Assembly: GCF_015706575.1 (NCBI RefSeq)
Contig: NW_024037065.1
Coordinates: 5,828,001 to 5,892,000 of the forward strand
DNA length: 64,000 nt
Direction: 5' to 3'
Source: Patiria miniata
Taxonomy: Eukaryota; Echinodermata; Asteroidea; Valvatida; Asterinidae
Below are positions 11,342-22,042 of the stretch, one piece after another. Within the stretch, counting starts at the first letter, position 1. Each line of letters begins with the position of its first letter. The notes beneath the pieces are model-generated. The model was not told the DNA's origin and searched no databases. It was given only the letters and a program-made list of their open reading frames with translations. A program made the position numbers and the translations under genes.

Positions 11342-12679
11342 ACGTCACACTTGGCTGTGCTCTCACAACTCGAACCTGTGACTCAGTAGCTTCAGTAGGT
11401 GTTGCAGAATCTACATCTTCCAGCAGATTGTCTGGTCGCATACCGCATTGGCGGCAGGGTTGTCTGGAGAGACTGTCAGCATTAGCATGTTTCAGACCCG
11501 GCCTGTGGATAATCGAGTAGTCATATTCGCCGATAACCTCAAGCCACCTAGCGAGTTGACCCTCCGGATCCCGGAAATTAGTCAACCAACGTAAGGAGCC
11601 GTGGTCAGTTCGGACGATAATTTTGTTTCCATACAGGTACTGCTTAAAGTTCTTTAAGAAACACACTACTGCAAGGAGTTCTCTGCGAGTTACGCAATAA
11701 TTGCGCTCTGGCTTTGATAGACTTCGGCTGGCATAAGCAATTACCCGTTCCGTCCCATCTTGAATCTGGGAAAGCACCTCACCTATACCAACCCCACTTG
11801 CGTCTGTATCAATTATATACTGCCCCGTAGGTTTGGGGTAAGCAAGAATGGGCGCCTCTTGCAAGCGCCTCCGAAGGGTCTGAAAGGACCTCTCGCAATC
11901 TTCGTCCCATTCAAATTCTCGGGACTTTTCAGTAAGTCGGTGAAGGGGTTTCGCTATGTCAGCAAAACCTCTTATGTATCGCCTGTAGTAGGAGGCGAGA
12001 CCTACAAAACTTCTCACTTCTTTAACGTTGGTAGGGGTCGGCCAATCTCTGATCGCCACTATTTTGTCGGGATCGGTTGCGATGCCATTCTCTGACACCA
12101 GGTGGCCGAGATACTTTACACACCTCTTAAACATGTGACATTTGGCAGGTTTCAACTTAAGGTTTGCACATCGCAATATGTGAAAAACTTCCCTCAATCG
12201 GGTCAGTTCTTCTTCAACCGTTTTCCCATAGACGATAACATCGTCCAAGTACACTAATAGTGTCTGTAACTGAAGGCCGGCGACCACTCGCTCCATGAGT
12301 ATTTCAAAAGTGGCGGGGGCATTACATAAGCCGAAAGGCATAACCTTCCAACTATACAACCCCCCTCTCACAACAAATGCAGACTTTTGCTTAGCTTCGT
12401 CGTCTAATTCAACTTGCCAGTACCCAGAAGAAAGGTCTAAGGTTGTGAACCACTTTGCCCCGGATAAGGCATCAAGGGTGTCATCAATTCTAGGAACTGG
12501 GTACGCATCCTTTATGGTAACAGGGTTCAGACCCCGGTAGTCAATACAAAACCGTTTGGAACCATCTTTCTTTGCTACAAGAACAACATTAGATGCCCAA
12601 GGACTGTCCGACTTTTCAATTATTTCCCGGTCAAGAAGGTCATTGACCTGCCTTGAGATTTCTTCCTGGTTACATGGTG
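11262..12679 (-). pseudogene. Gypsy-1 reverse transcriptase and RNase H
   Basis: This minus-strand frame runs from the edge of the nested Gypsy-2 down to 11262. RT motifs appear in order: RFCIDYRGLNPVT, WFTTLDLSSGYWQ, MPFGLCNAPATFE and LLVYLDDVIVYG (YLDD catalytic box), then KYLGHLVSENG and SFVGLASYYRRYI. RNase H follows with DTDASGVGIG, RRELLAVVCF, RTDHGSLRWL and LKHANADSLSR. The domain order RT-RNase H-integrase is that of Ty3/Gypsy. The first residues in the open frame (upstream of position 12680) come from the nested element's LTR and are not part of this protein. The N-terminal part of the polyprotein continues at 19213, on the other side of Gypsy-2. Confidence 0.9.
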
Positions 12680-12684
12680 GCTGT

Positions 12685-12808
12685 TGTAGTGTAGTTGAAC
12701 AGCGCCCTCTGTTGTTGTATATCTTTGACCAGGCAACTGTATCACATGCGATCCTGAATAAAACAGTTACTCTCAAATCTGTGTCCATATTCCGTTCCAA
12801 ACATCACA
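12685..12808 (+). repeat. Gypsy-2 5' LTR
   Basis: 124 bp, TGTAGTG...CATCACA, nearly identical to 19084-19207. It contains AGCGCCCTCTG and an AATAAA (within GAATAAAACAG). Confidence 0.92.
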
Positions 12809-12828
12809 TTGGCGACGAGGACGGATGG
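12809..12828 (+). other. Gypsy-2 primer-binding site (candidate)
   Basis: TTGGCGACGAGGACGGATGG directly abuts the 5' LTR, the position of a tRNA primer-binding site. The matching tRNA was not identified from sequence alone. The same stretch is repeated at 13247 in the duplicated leader. Confidence 0.55.
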
Positions 12829-13434
12829 AACTAACACAAAACTGATCCAGCAATCCATTGCATCAACCAGTATCAACGTGGTGAGTCTCACACTCGTTGA
12901 ATATAACGTTTCTTTTGAAGAAATAATCGGAAAGCAGAACTGTAAATCCATACCGTAACTGGTCAACGTGAACTCTGTTACACCAACGCTGTACAGACGT
13001 TGTGATTGGCAACTGAGGATGATTTGTGCACAGATTTCTTTGTCGACATCCTGGAACTCACACGTCTGTGCAAGTTGACGCAGTCGAGTATGGTACGTAT
13101 CGAGAGTTTCAGTTTTGCCCTGTTTGGCCTGCCTGAACTGATATACCTCGTAGGCTATGTTATGTCGAGGATTGAATTATTTTGTCAGGTGCTCAGTTGC
13201 TGACTTGTAATCATCTCCGACATCCTTGAGTGTTTCAAACATCACATTGGCGACGAGGACGGATGGAACTAACACAAAACTGATCCAGCAATCCATTGCA
13301 TCAACCAGTATCAACGTGGTGAGTCTCACACTCGTTGAATATAACGTTTCTTTTGAAGAAATAATCGGAAAGCAGAACTGTAAATCCATACCGTAACTGG
13401 TCAACGTGAACTCTGTTACACCAACGCTGTACAG
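12809..13434 (+). repeat. Rearranged Gypsy-2 leader: direct duplication around an inverted gag piece
   Basis: The 188-bp leader 12809-12996 is repeated at 13247-13434. Between the copies, 12998-13240 is the reverse complement of gag positions 13663-13905 (243 nt). The second leader is preceded by a few bases of LTR end (CAAACATCACA). The right junction shares CAAACA between the inverted gag piece and the LTR end; the left junction shares CAG. Confidence 0.9.
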
Positions 13435-13486
13435 AACATTATCTCGACAGTTTCACAGTGCTCGTTGAATATCGCTATCGTAAAGC

Positions 13487-14596
13487 ATGACACTGCTACC
13501 TGTTTTTCCAAGATTTGACATTCATCAAGATGCTAATGCTGGTCCTCGCTGGAAGAAATGGCTCCAGAGATTTGAACGGCTAATGGTGGCCATGGACATA
13601 AAAGATGACAATCGAAAACGTGCACTACTGTTACACTATGCGGGTACAGATGTTGATGAAGTGTTTGAAACACTCAAGGATGTCGGAGATGATTACAAGT
13701 CAGCAACTGAGCACCTGACAAAATAATTCAATCCTCGACATAACATAGCCTACGAGGTATATCAGTTCAGGCAGGCCAAACAGGGCAAAACTGAAACTCT
13801 CGATACGTACCATACTCGACTGCGTCAACTTGCACAGACGTGTGAGTTCCAGGATGTCGACAAAGAAATCTGTGCACAAATCATCCTCAGTTGCCAATCA
13901 CAACGCCTCTGAAGACGTGCTCTGCGTGAACCAATGACACTGGAAAACTTACTTTCCAGTGGTCGTGCCCTCGAGACAAGCGAACGAGAAGCTGACGCTG
14001 TAGAAGCAGGGAAAGCTGAAACAACAAATGCTATCACAAAGTCCGATGATGGCAGAACCAGACGTGACAAGGCATACACAAGCAGGTCCTTCAAGCCCCG
14101 CCCTCCCCGACAGCGAAATGCATCACAGAACCGAGGCCGATCCAAGTCCAGGCACCGCCAACCACCACGCCAAAATCAACCACCACGCCCCAACCGTACC
14201 TGTTACTTTTGTGGAGGAATCTATCCCCATACTGGAACCTGTCCAGCGAAAGGAAAAAAGTGCCGAAACTGTGGAAAAATCGGACACTGTGATTCCGTAT
14301 GCCGATCAGCATCAGCGAAAGTCAACGTCATAGAACAAGATGACTCTGACAATGACTACATCTTCGCCAACCAACGTGGCAGCGCTTACGTCATTCATGT
14401 TGCTAATCTACCTACCTGCAAAATGACCATCGGCAACACTACCCTGTCTGCCATGATAGATTCAGGAGCATCCGTCAACGTGTTAGACTCCAAATCCATT
14501 GATCTCCTTCGAAGTAGAGGGCAGACACTCAAGACACGAAAAGCTATACTTCCAGAGTATTCGCCTACGGTACAAATACACCCCTACCAGTGCTAG
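13487..14596 (+). pseudogene. Gypsy-2 gag and protease
   Basis: The frame begins at ATG 13487 (MTLLPVFPRFDIHQDANAG) with a capsid-like region (RWKKWLQRFERLMVAMDI). It is interrupted by in-frame TAA (13724) and TGA (13910) but otherwise stays in one frame. Two zinc knuckles follow: [14 protein letters not shown] and [14 protein letters not shown], the second a canonical CX2CX4HX4C. Then comes the aspartic protease motif [13 protein letters not shown] one-base shift near 14560-14575 moves the reading into the pol frame. The gag protein would package the element's RNA and the protease would mature the polyprotein. The two stops show this copy is dead unless they are sequence errors. Confidence 0.85.
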
Positions 14597-15380
14597 GTGT
14601 CATCGAAGCTGAAGTAAGAGTCGGTCCCAACTCTTGCTCTACCGAGTTCCACATTGTCAACACACACAGTTGCAACCTGCTATCTTTCGCAACTGCCAAA
14701 CAACTCAAGCTGATCTCCCTCAATGCAAACCATGTAACCTGCAACCTCCAACCAGATCAGCCACAGCGACCACCAACCGCCACTGCCATGACACATGATC
14801 AGATAATGCAGCAGTATGGCGACTTGTTTTCTGGCATTGGGAAAATCAAAGATGTCAAGATCTCTCTTCACATCGACCCTGACGTAAAACCGAAGCAACA
14901 AAAGCATCGTCGCATACCCTTCCACACACGCAAAGATGTCGAGCGTGAGCTCCGGCGACTGGAAGATGCAGACATCATAGAGAGAATTGACGGTCCTACC
15001 CTATGGGTGAGCCCAATTCTTGTCGTTCCAAAGCCCTCAGGTGAGATCAGAATCTGCGTCGACATGAGAGAAGCCAATCGCGCAGTCCAACGAGAACGAC
15101 ACCCCATGCCTACCCTTGATGACATCATCACTGACCTCAATGGGTGTACAGTCTTCAGCACACTAGACATGACAGCAGGCTACCACCAGTTTGAACTGGA
15201 AGAAGAATGCCGCAACATCACAACCTTCAGCACCCATGTCGGTCTCTTCCGCTACAAGCGTTTGATGTTTGGTATCAACGCTGCCTCTGAGATATTCCAG
15301 TCAGCCGTGGCACAACTTCTTACTGGCCTGAGTGGATGCAGGAATGTATCAGACGACATTCTTGTCTACGGCAAAGATTT
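14562..15380 (+). pseudogene. Gypsy-2 pol, first part (reverse transcriptase)
   Basis: After the shift the frame reads [12 protein letters not shown] and runs into RT. Recognisable motifs are WVSPILVVPKPSGEIRICVD, STLDMTAGYHQFELEE, RYKRLMFGINAASEIFQ and NVSDDILVYGKD (SDD in place of the more usual Y-x-DD). The frame is cut at about 15380 by the 3' end of a LINE insertion and resumes at 16372 in the same frame. Confidence 0.85.
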
Positions 15381-16370
15381 CAATTCAATTCAATTCAAGA
15401 AAACATTTATTCCATACTCCTTTAGAGAATACATCCATCAATTAAAAAAGAAATCTGGTAAATAACAAGATAACAAAATCAATAAATATGTCTCAAAAAA
15501 AAAATTAATACCAGTAAGATACGCTATGAAGAAATGTTAAACTTATTTCGATTTATGTACAAAAGAAACTAAGGAGTATGGGCTGTTTAAGTAAGCCGAG
15601 GCTTGTAGGAAACAGCCCTTACAGACAACAATAACAACAGAAAAACAACATGATAACGACACACGGACGAGACAGACAAGACAAAAGACTTATTACACGA
15701 CGATAGCTAACGGCAAAAAAACAAAAAAAATACGAACAAAAATTATCAATTCAAAAACCGATGACGACTTCAAACGTGAATAAACAAGGAGAGAAATAGA
15801 GGAGAGAAATAAAGGAGAGATATAAAGGAGAGAAATAAAACTATGTAACATAATGGGAGAGGAGGACTCGTTTATAAGAGATCTTAAATCGACCCACGGA
15901 CGACTCCGTTCTTATGTCATTGGGGATGGCATTCCATAAACGAGGACCGTCAAACCGAAGGGTGTTGATAGAATACAAGGTGCGAGTGAAGGGAACAAAC
16001 AGATTATTGCGGGATCTTGTTGAATAATCATGAATTTCATGAACTGAGGTGAAGTATGAGGAGAATGTGCGAGGGAGAAGATTGTTAGTAAATTTGTACA
16101 TAAAGATCCCAGTGTGCAATTTGTTGATCTCAGTAAGAGTGAGGGTGCGTAGATGTGCAAAGAGAGGTGCAGAGTGGTCCCGAGGATGCGATAGAGTGCA
16201 AATGCGAATGGCCCTTTTTTGTGCGACAGCCAAAGCGTTCAGTTTATTATTGCTGGTACGCGCCCAGATTATATTACCGTAATTTAGATACGGGAGAATA
16301 AGAGTGTTATAAAGTAAGACCAGAGAGGTGGCTGGAAGAAAGAAACGAAGTTTAGAAAGAACGCCGATAG
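15381..16370 (-). mobile_element. 5'-truncated LINE (CR1/L2/Jockey-like) in Gypsy-2 pol
   Basis: A minus-strand insertion of about 990 bp sits between two halves of the Gypsy-2 RT. The encoded piece starts SIGVLSKLRFFLPATSLVL and continues with LPYLNYGNIIWA, AVAQKRAIRIC and a C-terminus ending RVLLSHYVT. This is the region after the RT palm in CR1/L2/Jockey-type ORF2. The 3' end on the minus strand is a TTGAA microsatellite tail (15381-15397), typical of L2/CR1 elements. No clear target duplication is seen. The clade is an inference. Confidence 0.8.
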
Positions 16371-16371
16371 A

Positions 16372-18540
16372 AACCTGAAAGCTGTTCTTGACAGACTCCA
16401 GAGCCACAACGCCAGACTGAACAAGAGCAAATGCAAGTTCGCACAACCAGAAGTTAAGTTCTACGGACACACGTTCAGTGGAGATGGCATCGCACCAGAC
16501 CCAAAGAAAATTGAGGCCCACATCAATGCAACACCCCCCAAGAATGCCAAAGAAGTCAAGTCTTTCCTCGGGTTAGCATCATATGTCTCACGATTCATCC
16601 CCAACTATGCAACGGTCACTAGCCCCCTTCGCGCCCTTACCCATCAAGACTCCAAGTGGAAGTGGGAGCAGGAGGAAATCTCATCATTCAACGAACTGAA
16701 AAGTATCCTGACAAACACAAATGTCATGGTGTATTTTGACCCTCGCAAACCGACAGATATCATCGTGGATGCAAGTCCAGTAGGACTAGGCGCAATGTTG
16801 TCACAAGATGGAAAGATTGTCTCGTACGCCAGTCGTACACTGTCAGATGTAGAATCCAGATATTCCCAAACAGAGCGTGAGATGCTAGGAGTGGTCTGGG
16901 CCGTCGAGCGTTTTCATCTCTACGTCTTTGGTGCCCATTTTCGCATAATCACAGACCACAAGCCTCTCCTTGGAATCTTCAAGAGCAGCAGGCCAACTTC
17001 TGCCAGAATCGATCGCTGGCGACTGCGTACAATGTCATATGACTGTGACATTGTGTACAAGCCGGGAAAAGATGATGAAAACCCAGCTGACTTCATCAGT
17101 AGACACCCCGGATCTCAAGCTCCTAACAAGTCAGTAGCAGAAGACTACATAAACTACATCTGTAACAATGCAGTCCCAAAAGCTCTAACTCTAGAGGACG
17201 TCCGTGCTGAAACAGCAAAAGATGGCATCATGCAGAAACTGATGACAACCATCCAATCCGGAAAGTCACACGATTGGGATGATGTAGACATGCGTCCATA
17301 CAAACCAGTTCGAAGCGAGCTTACAATCTGCAATGGTGCAATCCTGAGAGGAAACCGCTTAACGATTCCCGCATCCCTGCAACCCACCATTATCGAGTTG
17401 GCACATGCCAGTCACCAAGGAATCGTCAAGACTAAGAGTCTCATCAGAGAGAAGGTTTGGTTTCCAGGTATTGACAGAATGGTTGAAGACAAAGTGAAGC
17501 AATGCCTACCATGCCAAGCAGCAACGACAAACAGCGCAGAACGTCCTGAGCCACTGAAGATGACACCGTTACCTTCCGCTCCATGGAAAGAAGTTGCTGT
17601 AGATTTCACTGGCCCATACGCATCCGGTGAATACTTACTTGTTGTCGTTGACGAGTATAGCAGATTCCCAGAAGTTGAGATTGTGAGTTCTACTTCAGCC
17701 AGAGCAACCATTCCGAAGCTAGATGCAATCTTTGCTCGGCAAGGGATTCCTGACATAGTCAAGACAGACAACGGTCCTCCATTTCATGGACATGAGTTTG
17801 CAAAATTCACATCATATCTTGGTTTTACACATCGACGAGTCACCCCACTATGGCCAAGAGCAAACGGAGAAGTACAGCGACTAAACAGAACACTAGGAAA
17901 AGTCATACGCATCGCCGAGACTGAAGGTGTAAGCTGGAAACAACAGTTACATAGATTCCTTCGCCAGTACAGAGCTACTCCTCATTCCTCAACAAACCTA
18001 TCCCCCAGCGAAGCACTCAACTCCAGAAAGCTGAAATGTGAGCTACCAGAGATCCAGTCTCTCAGTCGCGATGACTCCTTGCGAGAACGAGATGCCCAGC
18101 AGAAATCGAAAATGAAGACACTCGCTGACACTCGCCTCTTTGCCAAACCGTCAAACATCCAGACAGGAGACGTAGTCCTTGTGCGTCAACCCAAACAATC
18201 CAAACACACCTCACCATTCAACCCCAAACCCTTCCAAGTCACGATGAGAAGAGGAAACATGGTGAAAGCCACAAGAGGAGACAAAGTAACCAGACGAAAC
18301 GTCTCTCACTTCAAAAAGGTCCAAACCCCACCCCCTGACCCCCACACCCTAGAAGATGACAACAGTGATGACCCTACAGACGACATACCTTTAGTCACTG
18401 ATTCACAGCCATCCCAAGATCCTCAATCTCTCGTCAAATCTCCAGCAGTTCTTGAGGATAGTCCTAAACTGAAGTCCAGTCTTCGTCAATCCACACGAGT
18501 TCGCAAGCCTCCAGTGCGATTCAAGGACTATGTTCAGTGA
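16372..18540 (+). CDS. Gypsy-2 pol, second part (RT thumb, RNase H, integrase)
   Basis: Open from 16372 without stops. The start is the RT connection (KSKCKFAQPEVKFYGHTF, SFLGLASYVSRFIPNYA). RNase H follows with VDASPVGLGAMLSQ, TEREMLGVVWAVERF, ITDHKPLLG and PGKDDENPADFISRH. The integrase zinc region is H-A-S-H...CLPCQA, and the core D-D-E residues lie in AVDFTGPY, KTDNGPPFHG and NGEVQRLNRTLG. The C-terminus is basic, then acidic and proline-rich, ending RKPPVRFKDYVQ. The frame agrees with the RT half before the LINE, so this half is undamaged. The ATG at 16726 is not a true start. Confidence 0.9.
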   Translation, partial: NLKAVLDRLQSHNARLNKSKCKFAQPEVKFYGHTFSGDGIAPDPKKIEAHINATPPKNAKEVKSFLGLASYVSRFIPNYATVTSPLRALTHQDSKWKWEQEEISSFNELKSILTNTNVMVYFDPRKPTDIIVDASPVGLGAMLSQDGKIVSYASRTLSDVESRYSQTEREMLGVVWAVERFHLYVFGAHFRIITDHKPLLGIFKSSRPTSARIDRWRLRTMSYDCDIVYKPGKDDENPADFISRHPGSQAPNKSVAEDYINYICNNAVPKALTLEDVRAETAKDGIMQKLMTTIQSGKSHDWDDVDMRPYKPVRSELTICNGAILRGNRLTIPASLQPTIIELAHASHQGIVKTKSLIREKVWFPGIDRMVEDKVKQCLPCQAATTNSAERPEPLKMTPLPSAPWKEVAVDFTGPYASGEYLLVVVDEYSRFPEVEIVSSTSARATIPKLDAIFARQGIPDIVKTDNGPPFHGHEFAKFTSYLGFTHRRVTPLWPRANGEVQRLNRTLGKVIRIAETEGVSWKQQLHRFLRQYRATPHSSTNLSPSEALNSRKLKCELPEIQSLSRDDSLRERDAQQKSKMKTLADTRLFAKPSNIQTGDVVLVRQPKQSKHTSPFNPKPFQVTMRRGNMVKATRGDKVTRRNVSHFKKVQTPPPDPHTLEDDNSDDPTDDIPLVTDSQPSQDPQSLVKSPAVLEDSPKLKSSLRQSTRVRKPPVRFKDYVQ

Positions 18541-19067
18541 ACTCTGTGCAGACTGCAAAATTTATTTGCTCATTTGCATCAAACCTATGCCAACTACAAG
18601 AATAGGCCAAATCACACTCTCAGCCAATTTTAGGCCAAAAAAAAAAACTTCTGAAGTTTCAAGGTTTCAAAGTTTAACAGTTTCAAAGTTCAAAATTTTA
18701 AAGTTGAAAGTTTCCAAGAAAGAAAAAGGAATTTTGAGTTGTGTTAAAAAAAAAAGAACAAGAGAAAGTTCCAAGTTCTACAAGTTTGTTAAAAAAAAAA
18801 AAAAAAAAGAGAGAAAAGAAAAGTTTATTTAGATCCTTTTCAAACACTCAAATTAAAGGAGACGTACGACTCATTCTTATTTGGAAAATTTTATTTCATT
18901 TTATTACTTCCAAACTTATCTCACTCGACCTTCAGTGCTCAACATAAAAACAATCTTAAATGTTTTAACAAACTCAGTTAACTCAAGCAGAAACCCTTTT
19001 TGCAACTTTTCATTTAAATCATCCGCTGGCACACTTTTCCAAGTTTAAGTGTTGTAACCACTTATCT
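18541..19067 (+). other. Gypsy-2 3' non-coding region
   Basis: A/T-rich sequence with several A-runs and repeated AAGTTTCAAAGTTT-like segments between the integrase stop and the polypurine tract. The open frames here are low-complexity lysine runs and not genes. Confidence 0.6.
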
Positions 19068-19083
19068 AAAGAAAGAGGGTGAA
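19068..19083 (+). other. Gypsy-2 polypurine tract
   Basis: An AAAGAAAGAGGGTGAA-type purine run lies directly against the 3' LTR, as expected for the plus-strand primer of reverse transcription. Confidence 0.75.
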
Positions 19084-19207
19084 TGTAGTGTAGTTGAACA
19101 GCGCCCTCTGTTGTTGTATATCTTTGACCAGGCAACTGTATCACATGCGATCCTGAATAAAACAGTTACTCTCAAATCCGTGTCCATATTCCGTTCCAAA
19201 CATCACA
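19084..19207 (+). repeat. Gypsy-2 3' LTR
   Basis: 124 bp, pair of the LTR at 12685-12808, followed by the GCTGT target duplication at 19208-19212. Confidence 0.92.
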
Positions 19208-19212
19208 GCTGT

Positions 19213-20312
19213 CTACGCAGCCTCTGTTTTATCGGTCGGGTGTTTCCCATGTCTATTTGATGTTTCACTAGCCCAGTGCGGCCAATATCATTGTCTCCTT
19301 TGGAGAAAATGTCTTGAAACTCACACAGTAGCTTCTCAACTTCACCATGATAATGCGGTAATAGATTACTAACTGTCCGTTCAAGGAGGTCTTGGAGGTG
19401 CGACGGAACCTCCCCTTCATCTTCTGATGACACCTCCTGGAGGTGGCCTTCTTCTACGTCACATTCATCTACTTCTGTAAGCATACCAGCTGTCGTACCA
19501 CAGCAGAGCACACACTTACTTGTCCCGGGATTAAACACCCTCAAACCCACTACATCTTGTCCGGCACGGACAAGTGTTCTAGCGAGCACTAATCCTCGTT
19601 CTGATAATTCACCTCCAGTGTCCGCTGGCTCAATCATGCCCAGCGCTACTTCTTTTCCGTTTGTCTTTACGCAGCCTGGCACTATTACTTCGTGTCCAGC
19701 TGGTACCGATGTAGTTTCCTAACTACTACTCGGAAACAGAATGAGGAACCATCTTGGTCCTTACATTTTATTTTCTCTCCATCAACACTAAGTACAAGTG
19801 AACGGAGGTTTAACTCTGCTTTGGCCGGCAACAGGAAATCCATGCCCAATATTGCAGGGACAGGAAGGTCGGCAAATATTGCACACACAACCAATTCGTA
19901 TCTCCAGTTCCGCCTTGCCTAGTATGTTACCCATGAGGCTTCCATTTGCCTGTCGAACATTGATTTCATTTTTCTCAAATATCGGACGCTTGTCCTCCGG
20001 GATTTGATAATACACGGAACCCGAAATAAGTGTGTCTGTTGAACCCGTGTCAACCAAAAATTGAACATCAATCGTTTGTACTGAGCCTTTTACATAAAGG
20101 CCTTGTTTTGATACACAATCCTGCATCATGCGCTCTTTAACATACTTCGATGCTGGCTGAACTATCTCAGCATGGGGAAATTCCCCCTTTGACCCTCGGT
20201 TTTGTTTTGCGGTCTTCCCTCGGGGCCCAGGGTCGACCGGCGTTCGTTTCCCGCCTGCTTTCTTGAGGGACACTCTTTGGCAAAGTGACCTTTCCCCCCG
20301 CATCTGTAGCAT
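19213..20312 (-). pseudogene. Gypsy-1 protease and linker to RT
   Basis: Minus strand, three frames. The aspartic protease (20312-19788) has QFLVDTGSTDTLISG and continues after a shift near 19850 with PAILGMDFLLPAKAELNL, the second protease motif. The linker (19682-19203) contains ELSERGLVLARTLV and CEFQDIFSKGDNDIG, and is cut at 19213 by Gypsy-2. It rejoins the RT at 12679. At least three frameshifts are present, near 20250 to gag, 19850 and 19690. Confidence 0.8.
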
Positions 20313-21841
20313 ATCAGCATTTCTACCTGCTGATTCCCCTTATTGTTCATCTCCCTTGTGGGAATCCCTGTCGCCCCCTTGTTAGAGTCGTGAAACTCCC
20401 TGAGTTGTGCAGCCACAACTCGTTTAATCTGGTTAGAAAGTTGATCTTCGTTCTTCTCACTCGCCCGGCAATGCTTTAATTTCTTTGGGTCTTCTCAAAG
20501 TGACTCCATCCTCTCGACGTTTTCTGTGGCCAGGGCGGCTCTAATTGCTTCATCGAGGGTTCTCGGTCTAGTTCTGAAAATTCCCTCTCTAATCGACTGA
20601 CGCGCAATGGCATCAGTAAAATGGGCTCGCGCTAGGCGATCTCTGCCCTCTTCATCAAACTCTGGATAGGCAAGAACTACAAGTTCTCTAATCGCCTGAC
20701 CGAGATCACGCAGGGACTCGTCTATCGCCTGCCTTCTTGACCTAAGCTCCATTAGGTAATTCTCGACCATCTGACCCGGCCCAAACTGGGCCTCGAGCAA
20801 TCCTAGCAACTCCCTGTACTGGAGTGCCGGTTGCCCCTCATCTTTATTCTGATTTCCAAGCACCTTCAGTGCTATGCCTTTTAAACTCGCGGCCAAAAAC
20901 ACGGCCGCCTGATTATCGTTCCAACCATTAGCTATCCTACAAGCCTCAAAATGGCGACGATAATCCCTCCATGGAGTCTTACCCTCGAACCGGTGGGGTG
21001 TAATATTGGGACGTCCTCTGATCGCCCCGTTTGAACCCATAATGACTGGTTCATTAAACCCTTGTCCACCCCTTACCAAAGGCAATGGGCCTCCACCCAT
21101 TTTTGTGGACTCGTCAAGAGTGGCGTTCTCTGACCACAGAGGACTGAGCCCTTGAGTCCTCTGCTTTGCACCCCCCGGAAGCGTCTTTCCGTGGTGCACC
21201 AACTGTTCACGTCCGGTACCCTCTGGTCCGGGAACAACAGGAGCCGACGTGTCATAAGACAACACGTTGCCCGGCGTCTGATGGGTGCCGGTACCTGCCC
21301 CACCAACACGCCCAAATAATATCTCCGGGTCTTCTTCATCCGGTTGTATAAACGTACCGAGCGAGGTTTCTATATCAGCCGCTCAGGACTTGCCAGCTTG
21401 CTGCCGTCTCCTTGATAACTCATCAAGGGAGCGTTGCAGTTCGGTTTCTTGCAGTTTTATCTGCTGCATAAGATTGCTCAATTCCACATCAGCCTTATCG
21501 GGCTCACCTGTAACTTCGGTGGCCACATCTTGTTGTGCCTCACCTCCCAAAGGAGGGGAAAGCAACACTATTCCATTACTTAGCCATAGTTTACTAGTAC
21601 TTGCCGTAACCACAGCGACAATAGCGCCTCCAGCGGAGGTGCAATTGCAAACTGAACAAAGAAATAATTTACACCAAACAATAAATGATTGTTCTGCACA
21701 GATTTTATTTACGATACACACAACGCAATGCGAATCACACGCTAACAAATAACGCCTCCAGCTAGTGTACACTATAGCGAAGGTGCAATTTGGAGGTGTT
21801 AATCTTCGCAAACTCACGCTCACAAGAGTTGGTGAAATCAC
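20162..21841 (-). pseudogene. Gypsy-1 gag
   Basis: A single minus-strand frame is interrupted by TGA at about 21383 and 20495. The N-terminal part has a probable coiled coil (DVELSNLMQQIKLQETELQR). The middle is capsid (FEGKTPWRDYRRHFEACRIA, AAVFLAASLKGIALKVLG, YLMELRSRRQAIDESLRDLG). The C-terminal part has one zinc knuckle, CYRCGGKGHFAKEC. The order and the knuckle mark it as nucleocapsid-bearing Gag. It lies just inside the PBS at 21874-21891. The exact start is unclear; the Met at 21841 may be too far upstream. Confidence 0.8.
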
Positions 21842-21873
21842 TTATTTTCTGTCCGATTTTTATGCCCATAAAT

Positions 21874-21891
21874 ATCCCACTTCTGACACCA
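21874..21891 (-). other. Gypsy-1 primer-binding site (tRNA-Leu type)
   Basis: Plus-strand ATCCCACTTCTGACACCA reads as the 3' end of a tRNA including CCA. The minus strand is therefore an 18-nt primer-binding site, and the sequence fits tRNA-Leu as I know it. It is 2 nt from the LTR and fixes the orientation of the element. Confidence 0.8.
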
Positions 21892-21893
21892 TT

Positions 21894-22042
21894 TGTGGCG
21901 GGAACGACAATTGGATCTGGCGGACGCACCAACCAGGTGATAGGAAATGAGGATAGGACCTCAATTAGGTGAGGGGAGGTGCAATTGCAAAGTCGTTTAA
22001 GTAGTGGTCAGGCGGCGCGGGGAGGCGCCAATAATTGCCACA
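21894..22042 (-). repeat. Gypsy-1 right (5') LTR
   Basis: 149 bp with TGTGGC/GCCACA inverted ends, intact counterpart of the split LTR at 6649-7556. The bases beyond it (ATAATAATAG) already belong to array unit A. Confidence 0.85.

Larger units (their letters stand above)
12685..19207 (+). mobile_element. Gypsy-2, LTR retrotransposon nested in Gypsy-1
   Basis: A plus-strand Ty3/Gypsy element with 124-bp LTRs at both ends (12685-12808, 19084-19207). It is flanked by the 5-bp target duplication GCTGT at 12680-12684 and 19208-19212. It interrupts the Gypsy-1 pol between the protease linker and reverse transcriptase. Order: LTR, PBS, rearranged leader, gag, protease, RT (split by a LINE), RNase H, integrase, A-rich 3' region, polypurine tract, LTR. 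Two stops in gag, a shift at the gag-pol border and the LINE make it inactive. The two LTRs differ at very few positions (T/C at 12780 versus its partner), so the insertion is fairly recent. Confidence 0.92.
6649..22042 (-). mobile_element. Gypsy-1, decayed Ty3/Gypsy LTR retrotransposon (minus strand)
   Basis: The element reads on the minus strand: right LTR (21894-22042), PBS (21874-21891), gag and protease (19213-21841), reverse transcriptase-RNase H (11262-12679), integrase (9779-11341), an extra 3' open frame (8720-9734), non-coding 3' region and left LTR (6649-7556). It is split by Gypsy-2 at 12685-19207, and its left LTR is split by a solo LTR at 6709-7461. It has many stops and frameshifts and is not functional. 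The sequences outside the LTRs do not form a clean target duplication, so one end may be rearranged. The right flank is array unit A, the left flank is unrelated. Confidence 0.85.

Noticed and set aside
12742..12966. Minus-strand ORFs repeated at 12742-12966 and 13177-13404
   Set aside because: Antisense of the duplicated Gypsy-2 leader; the similarity is due to the duplication.
15841..16521. A 226-residue minus-strand protein as a single gene
   Set aside because: Its N-terminal part is antisense Gypsy-2 pol; only the part from SIGVLSKLRFF on belongs to the LINE.
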